Positions 56,563 through 64,000 of a stretch of DNA of 64,000 bases are shown here, piece after piece (the stretch's first letter is position 1; every line of letters begins with the position of its first letter). Made by a program: the position numbers and the translations under genes. Under the pieces are notes generated by a model. That model did no database searches. It worked only from the letters and a program-made list of their open reading frames with translations, and had not been told where the DNA came from. The DNA is from Chimonanthus salicifolius. Its lineage: Eukaryota; Streptophyta; Magnoliopsida; Laurales; Calycanthaceae. The DNA lies in the NCBI GenBank assembly GCA_013350335.1, contig CM023534.1, positions 11,561,542 through 11,625,541 on the forward strand, in the 5' to 3' direction.

Positions 56563-59500
56563 TCATTTGGATTTCCTTGGCTCTTGAGTGACCCTTGCTC
56601 CCATTATCTTACATACAGGTTCATCCTTTGACAGAAGAAGCTTAAGTGCTGGATGAACAACGAGGTCTCCTGCTACAAGCTTCTGCCCCACATCCAACTC
56701 ACTTAAGTCCACATCAATGTAGGGTGGTACAATGTCAGCAGGGCAAAGATACTTGAGGGTCCTTTTGATAGTATTCAGATAAGCCCCTGACATGAACAGT
56801 GAAGAAGTAAATCACTTAATTGTACAGAAGACGACAGAGAAAAGGAATTCATGAGGGATGAAATCATCATTAGTAGAAACCATAAAAAAAAAAAAAAAAA
56901 ATATGATCATTAGTACAATCAGAACCATAGTTTCTGGTTGGGCACATTCTTGTATTATAATGAGACAAAAGTTTCCTAGTCCAAATGAGTAAGAATAATG
57001 TAAGTCGAATGACCGAATGGTATATCAAAGATCAATAAAAAGATCTATAAAACATAATCACGAATGGCACAACCAAAAATGTTAAATGGGACTTCTCTAA
57101 TGTTAGAAATAGTTGTCCACTGTCTCAGAAAATAGTATGTAACTGTGCCAACTTTTTTTGTCTTGATAAATTATGGGAATTTTCTTGGGATACAATCAGA
57201 AAATCTCACAAAGCACTTAAGATATAAAAAGGAAAATTTGCACAGAAATACAATGTATAAACACACGCATGTGCACACGTACAATGTCTAGTTCCTGTGC
57301 CGTGAGGCCTACTAACCAGCACATTAGGGATGTCCAAAATAGATGGCCTGAGGGAATTAGAAGCAGGGTGCTATAGTCAAGGAAGATGATTCAGTGGGCT
57401 TTTAACGGCAAGCCACATCTCTAGAGCTATGATACCAAGACACTTCAAAGCATGGTTGTCAATGGTTGTGTTGGTTTGCCACTGGAATGGAACCTTTAGG
57501 CATTTCGCTCATTCCGGTGTTTCGTTTTGCAAAAGACAGAATGTCAGAAAACAGAAAGACATACATAAAGTATAGAAATTGAAAAAAAAAAAATGAAAGG
57601 TAACTTCGTTAATTCCAAAAACAATTACAGAAACACAAGAAAGACCAAGAGAGGCCATCCAAACCAAAATTACAAAAAATGAGATACAACTTCAGAATAT
57701 AAAGATAACCCCTGAAGACCCAACTCATTAGAAATTGAAATATTTACAAATAATTCCACACCTTATCATTGATTTACAATTAATCCTTAAATAAATATAA
57801 AAAATAAACACTTTTTTATTAAACTAAGAAGTAAGAACGAGTTTTACTCATGTTACACTTATATTAACTAGACATAAAAATAAAACATTCTATATTAAAA
57901 TTCAAGTTACAGTAGATTGAATGAAGAGTTAAATTAAAATAAATAAATGAAAAGAATAATAGTAAGATGCAATTTTAGCCTATTCATATATTCAATAATT
58001 TTAGCCTATTCATATATTCAATAATTTTAGCCTATTCATATAGCCAATTGTTCACCTCATTTATCTCTTTTCTTCTCATTGCTTTTTATTTTTTATTTTT
58101 AATAGAGTTTGAAAGACTATATTACCCTCACTTTTGGATAAAAGATGGGGATACTAATGTAAAAAAATACATTTTTTAAGTTATTATCTTTTAAAAAACA
58201 ATAAAACTCTTACTTTTTAGTAGAAAAGCAAGCGTAATATAGGAAAATAACGTCTCCTTCCTTCATCTCCATGTAAGATGCAAGTTAAAATCCACATACA
58301 TTTAGTGATGCAAATTTAATACACAACACTGCCCAAATTAATGACAGGAAAACTTTGAGAGGGTGATCAATTCCGGTAACTCATTGGAACATAATGTTTT
58401 AGACCATTTTGTTTTGAAAAACTTTGAGAGGGTGATCCATTCCAGTAACTCGTCGAAACAGAATACTGAAACAAAACAAAATTGGTAAGTAGGCAATGTT
58501 TTGTATCATGTCATGTTGCAGATACTTCAATTTTATATGTAAAATCCATATCCTTCCCGCATCCATGCCATATCTAGACATCACAAATCATAGCCCTAGA
58601 GGCTATCAAGTAAGGGCAAGAACAAACTCCAATAGCCGGTGGTTTGGCAAAAAAAAGAGTTTCCAAGTCTAAGGCCATATATATCCTATAGTCTCCTTTT
58701 GGTTGCTTTAGTTAGTTTTGGCACATATTCTACTCATTCTTAAAGATGTTTTCAATAGAGAAGGTTACTTTAAGAGATACCAAGTTGTATGGGTGATGTT
58801 TTCCACTTTATTTGATGTTTTCCTCAAATTTATTTAGATGTTTGTACTAAAATTATATAAATTGCCAATAAAGTAAGGAAAAAAAAAGATATTTCCATGA
58901 ATGCACCCACATTCCAAAACACAATCAAATATTCATATACATGCAAAATTGTGAGATCTAGCAGGAAGGAACAGCTATGAGATACTTAGTAGTGCTCAAA
59001 ATATCATACTAGCCAAGATGCCCAAAAATTCTATAGATAAAAAATTAAAAAAATAAATTTATGAACCTCTCACAGTTGGTGAGTGCTCATTGTTTTGACC
59101 TTAAGGTTGTGGGCTCAAATTTGATGGTATAAGGATAGGCAACGGGATATTAAAAATTTGCCAAAGCCAATTTTAAGTGTCAACCCCAGATTAATGAGAT
59201 AAATGGCTCCAATGATGACGGTGACGATCATAATGGTGATGAATAAATTCATGAGAATAAAATTCAGATTTATCATTCAGAAAAATTATAATTCATATTT
59301 TACATACCTTTTCTTAATCCAGGGCAAACATCTTCGCCTCTGAATACAAGAGGAACGTTTACTTTCAGTAAAGCATGTGAAGGGGCTCTCATAAATGTAA
59401 CATTAAGCACTGCATCCGTTCCCGAGTGGAGATGTAGCTAACAAATTGTATAAGATGTCTTTAGTGGATGAACAGATAAGAAGCAATTAGAAAGAAAAAA

Positions 59501-62313
59501 CAAAAATTTAATTTCACATCATATTTTCATTGTTAGTGAATTTCATAAGCTTCAACAGTTTATAATGGTTTAGTAAACTCCAGCATTCTAAGACCTAAGT
59601 TATTTAAAGAATCACTTGCTACATACATAATCTGTACCATTAGTAAGTCGTGGTCAAATTGAAAAAATGTAAAACAACAAGTTGATGATAAACTTATGCA
59701 TTCAGGACCCACAATGCAGACCAGTTGGACCCACTAAAAAATTCATAACATATGACTATGGATTAGGATAAGAAAGCAGGCCCGGCCCTGCCTTTAGACG
59801 AACTAGGTCGCCGCCTAGGGCCCCCAAATAGACAAGGCCACAAGTCCATGAACAGTCGCGTAAGGCCTTATTTCGAAAAGGGCCCAAAACTCGTTCCACG
59901 TTCGCATTCCGCATATGCGCATGTGCACATATCCAGTTATTCCACGTTCCGCATATGCAGAGATATGCGCATATCCCTACTCCGCATTCCGCATTATGCC
60001 CAATACCTTAATAAAATAAAAATAAGCCCTTTGCATTCTGAAAACCCTAGAAAAAAAAACGCCTCTCTCTCTCGCTAACTCTCCCTCTCTGCCTCTCTCT
60101 CGCTCAACTCTTTGCGGCTCGCTAGCTCTGTCTCTCTCTCTCGCTTTGCTCTCTACCTCTCTCAGTCCTCTATTTTCTTTCTTTTCTCTGTAATTTTTCA
60201 GGAATTCTAAAAGCTAAATAGCAAAAGATTACCAATCCACAAAATCTAAAGCGAAAAATATGAATCTCAAATGAGTGGGAAAAGGAACAAGTTACCTAAA
60301 AAACTGTCATCACCAAAATAAAAACTGGATTTTTTTTGTGCCAAAATCAGATTCAGATCTCGGACCTAAGCGCCAGAAAATGGTAGCCCCATTTCAGAAA
60401 TGAAACCCGACGTTAAATAAAAGAAAAATCACTAACAAAGTCCTAGAATCGCTCAGCTTCCATAAGTACCCACCTCGATCAGTCTATCCAAAACCAGAGC
60501 CAATAGCAGAACCAAAACCAGCCTCGGAAACCGAGTTCGAGGCGGTTTGGGAGGAGAAGAACGGTTTTGGTTTCTGGTTTTGGGACAGAGAAGCTCACGG
60601 CAGGAGAAGAAAGGCGTTGGAATTGGGAATCTCCATTCTTTTCTTTCTTTGCTTCCTCTCTCTTGTTCTGTTTGAATTATATAATATTTAATAATGGGAA
60701 AAGATTAGAAACCATGCAAAATAAATAAAAGTAAATTAGTAGTGTGATAATTTATAAATAATTTACTGTTATTAGTTATTAAATATAATATAGTCATCTA
60801 ATTTAAACGAAGTAAAATAGATGATTAAAGTAGAGCTTTTTATTAATTATCGATTTTATTATCTTTAATAAAATAAATAGAGATGTTTAGATAAAATTTT
60901 GTTTTTATGATTAGTATCAACAATCTATTTTTGAATTCAGTAAAGTTGGTATTCTATAATAAAGTGCTACTTATTATTGAAATTAAAATTAATTCATTAT
61001 AACTACTGTCTATAACAGTTACTCTAACTTAAAATAAGCATCGAGTGCAATTTGGGATAACAAATCAAGTTGAGAGCCAAATCTTAGTTCTACCTAAAAT
61101 TATTACTTTCTTATTCAAATTAAAAATAAATAATTTTTTTAACTAAATTAATTTGAGTTAATTTATTTAAAAAAATAAATAAATGGGTTCAGTTAACCAT
61201 TCATATTTAAGGTTGGGTTAATAGATTTGGATTTTCTTTATGTCAAGTTGCACGCTTGAATGTTTCACACTTTGAAAAAACAAATGTATGATTTTATTTT
61301 TTGTGAGTGTATAAAAGGGGCCCCATCTTAAGAGTTCGCCTAAGGCCCCTGAAATCTTAGGGCCAGGCACTATAAGAAAGTTCTCTATAAAGGATGGCTC
61401 TCACAGCTTTCCAGGTTTGAAAAAAACAGAGACAATGCTATTCACTCGTTGTTTCTGACCTTTTTATGGTAAGATGGTGTTCCATTTGGGTGTATCCTGT
61501 CTGTACAAGCAGTCAAAAGATATGGTAACATAGACAGATCTGCTTGGTTTCTTTCTAGTCTAGGATAAAACAGAAAAATGCATTACATTAATTTGAGGTA
61601 CAAATATATGGTATGAGTTAGATTCAGTGGCTGCAATCAGACCGAGGGTTCCTCATTGTATATGATTTCAAACAGAAAATACAGAAATCATATCCCACTG
61701 TCTCAAAGAAAATTACCAAGCATAACAAAGAAATTTGGTAATAATAAATAGGTTCATGTTCATTTTCATCTACCTTCTTTTGGGGCATCAATTTTCTGTA
61801 CTTCATTCCACCCGGGATGCTTGAAGTTTTGAAATGAAAAGGCCAAAAGAGGATTTAGGAGCAATTTTTACTCATTTATTTGCCCTTTTGCCTCAACTTG
61901 GAGCATCTTCGCAAACCAGTGCTGAAATTTCATCTTCCAATGCCCATGCAAAGAACTCATCCAAAACTTAATTTTTTCAATTGAGTAGAGCACTCAACTT
62001 GATTAGCATCCTAACATGGTATTTAGTTCAGGACTAGAAGTCAGAAGTGTCAAGTTGAATTTCAGATGGTACTTTGTTAAGAATCATAATTATTAAAAGA
62101 TATAATCAGTAGAACTGAAAGGAAAACTGATGGATCTTTACTATCTTTCATATAAAAATGCCACAATATTCAAATCACAACCCCAAACTTCTGATTACCC
62201 TAATCCTAGATCAAGTATCTTAAGCCACATCTAATTCCACTAGCAAATGTCATCTCACCTGTAAAGGAGGAGTTTTCTTGGCAGCCATATCATCTCGAGA
62301 TAATAGGGTGTTG
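56563..62313 (-). CDS. bL25-type ribosomal protein (L25/Gln-tRNA synthetase anticodon-binding fold)
   Basis: Bacterial-type L25 proteins of plants are nuclear encoded and thought to act in organellar ribosomes. Secure exons on the minus strand: 59437-59308 (LHLHSGTDAVLNVTFMRAP to VCPGLRK) and 56786-56563 (GAYLNTIKRTLKYLCPADIV, PPYIDVDLSELDVGQKLV, VHPALKLL, DEPVCKIMGARV, stop TGA). Their phases join cleanly. A likely exon, 61819-61774 (IPGGMKYRKLMPQKK), joins the 59437 exon in phase 0. A candidate exon, 62313-62259, has good splice sites but its most natural frame (NTLLSRDDMAAKKTPPLQ) is one base out of phase with the next, so it is tentative. The N-terminus and start codon are not found and may lie to the right, in or beyond the window. 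The introns hold a SINE and a 1.6-kb hAT element. Organelle targeting cannot be judged. Confidence 0.78.
57971..58045. repeat. 26-bp tandem repeat in bL25 intron
   Basis: The unit ATTTTAGCCTATTCATATA plus TTCAATA occurs nearly exactly three times in direct tandem. Confidence 0.85.
59065..59241 (+). mobile_element. SINE, same family as 4212
   Basis: Flanks AATAAATTTATGA (59052-59064) and AATAAATTCATGA (59242-59254) are a 13-bp duplication with one mismatch. The head CAGTTGGTGAGTGCTCATTG has box-B-like GGGCTCAAATTTG. The 3' part AAGTGTCAACCCCAGATTAA then GATAAATGGC matches 4212-4374, and the tail is GATGATGACGG-type. Confidence 0.78.
59777..61371. mobile_element. 1.6-kb hAT-like element, third family
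   Basis: The left end CAGGCCCGGCCCTGCC runs into GAACTAGGTCGCCGCCTAGG. The right end, inverted, reads AGTGCCTGGCCCTAAGATT and carries the matching GTTCGCCTAAGGCCCCTG region. The exact flank ATAAGAAAG occurs at 59768-59776 and 61372-61380, consistent with an 8-bp hAT duplication plus one chance base. The interior includes CT-rich leader-like sequence (60060-60190) and sequence complementary to 5' UTR-like DNA, but no transposase frame. It is inside the bL25 intron. Confidence 0.75.
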
Positions 62314-64000
62314 CTACAAGAAATGAGACTTTAGGAAAACAGCAAGGGAAGAATGGGAGGTGATTAGATTGAAGCTGATATTTCAGATGACGAAATTTAT
62401 TATTTCAGGTGTGAAGCTAAGTTGATGAAACATAAGTACATGAAGATATGGTTTATAGAATATATGAAATAGAAATGGAGAAGGTATTAACTACAATGAA
62501 TTAAATCAATAGATCCTTTTAACTATTCAATAATCAGAACAACAACAACAACAATAGTAATCACAACAAGATGAAGAAAAGAGATCATTAGATGGTGTGC
62601 CCACAGAATTAACAGAACTGTTTTTGTTTTGTTTTTTTTTTTTTATTTGGGGGGGGGGGGGGGGGGCGGGGATGTGGCTGAATGATAATGGAATTATGAG
62701 TTTTCATGGGGCCAAAATTTGGATCGATGGCTGGTTCAATAGGTTATTAATGATCTAATATTTGAAATTACCAGTTTGAGTGTATGCTAGGTATATCAAG
62801 AATAGAAGTTCTTTTTATGTTGAAACAAAGCAATTACCATAAATGAGAAAAATTTGGTAAATTTTGGAAAGGAAATACATCCTAATAATATATATAGAGA
62901 TAATAAATGATAAGTAAAAGAGAGTTTATGCAAGTGTCAGAATTATGTGTGGACACAAAACAACGTTGGGCTTCACTAAATGTCCGCATTGAACCGTTAC
63001 TTATTTGCATTAGCTATGAAAAGTAAACATTAGAAACCCAAGAAAAAGTTCTCCAGTACATATGTTAGCAGATGATGAAAAATTTAAACTATGAAGACCA
63101 AAATCAGCTAAACAATATGTTGGAACTATGGAGAAAAGCTGTTGAAGAAATAATCTGAAAGTGGTAGGACAACAATAATGTACAGATTGCAACTCTAGTT
63201 AGTGATGTTGAAGTATTCTTGTAGATCACCATATTATAGTACACCTTAAAAGCATTGTATTATCATCAAAGATCAATAGTTTAGACATGGTCGTGGAGCA
63301 TTTATCTAATATATACAACAGTAGATTAGAGAGTGCAGAACTAAATTGGTTAAAATGAAAATGACCTAGTACAACAATGTTGTAGATCTCATTACCTTTG
63401 GTGAAATTGTAAAACAATACAGTGGGTTTGATTTGGATATTACGAGATTAGCACAAGGTAAGCAAAATGGAGGAAACCTAGCTCAACAATGAGAGATTGA
63501 CAGTGGAATCTCAATTAGTTGACATTTGATGGGATGATAGTTAACCATGCAATAATTTAAGTAAGAAAGAACATAAATGAATAGAAATCTATATGTAGGT
63601 TTAGCAAGCATTCTCCATGATATTAGATAAGAGTTATCTTCATCTGTTCAGCGAAGAGATTTTTGATGTGCCAAGTTGGATATCTGCAAATTAGAATTTT
63701 CCTACTGAATATACCTCAACAAGCATCGGTCATGTAATGCATGCTACCCCTACTAGGAAAGCCCCATAGCTTCCCAGTAAAAGTCAACATAACCAGTCAT
63801 GAAAGCGTTAGGTATTTGAGTACCATTCATATTGATGATAAGGATAATTATATCAACTATGACAGTGAAAAATACATAATTTTTTCTACATCCAATACAT
63901 AATTTTTTGGGCAAGAGATAAAGGCATCACTCAATTGTTTGTTGAATGTTCAGCTCTAACTAGTAACTACTACCGCTGTCAACAATACTAGAAATCAGTG
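62314..64000. other. Right edge, possible bL25 upstream sequence
   Basis: A long G run at about 62650-62667 and AT-rich sequence. Further 5' exons of the bL25 gene could lie here, but none was recognised. Short open frames are not convincing. Confidence 0.4.

Overview
This is nuclear DNA from a flowering plant. Every gene has GT-AG introns, several are very long (4.5 kb in NF-YA, 6.2 kb in the F-box gene), and the gene set includes nuclear-encoded photosystem I subunit PsaK with a transit peptide, an NPH3/BTB protein and a plant-type cationic amino acid transporter. Most of the remaining sequence is AT-rich and filled with hAT, Mutator-like, LINE, SINE and small LTR elements. The species cannot be named from the sequence. 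There is no prokaryotic, viral or organellar gene block, no CRISPR array and no rRNA.

Layout. (1) 466-7979, plus strand: the 3' part of an NF-YA transcription factor gene, whose 5' exons lie off the left edge. Its introns hold a palindromic MITE, a tandem duplication, two SINEs and an RTE-type LINE with a hAT element nested inside it. (2) 9763-14220, minus: a cationic amino acid transporter (CAT1/5/8 clade) with a probable 5' UTR exon and TATA box. It converges on NF-YA. (3) 14.2-24.7 kb: no gene, but several DNA transposons with clear ends and target-site duplications, including a 2.17-kb hAT element. (4) 24719-31769, minus: a four-exon BTB/NPH3 gene. (5) 35952-43121, minus: an F-box/LRR gene split by a 6.2-kb intron that carries a 60-bp minisatellite and a complete solo LTR. 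(6) 43.1-48.9 kb: repeats, notably a TRIM-like retrotransposon with three LTR copies and a nested SINE. (7) 48902-51047, minus: PSAK. (8) 51.0-56.5 kb: more hAT derivatives. (9) 56563-62313 or beyond, minus: a bL25-type ribosomal protein gene whose 5' end is unresolved.

The genes are unrelated housekeeping and regulatory genes and do not form a pathway. The points most worth a second look are these. NF-YA has two Arg replacements (to Cys and Trp) at conserved DNA-binding-domain positions, each one C-to-T change from a CGN codon. PSAK and CAT carry single-base insertions only (three and two, no deletions), which fits residual long-read error at least as well as gene death. A family of short hAT elements built around a CGGCCGATAT motif recurs, in which a 589-bp copy is an internally deleted, inverted relative of the 2171-bp copy. 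A Mutator-like element is filled with TTCGAA-centred palindromes.

Exon boundaries were set by hand from splice sites and remembered family conservation. No alignment or database search was run.
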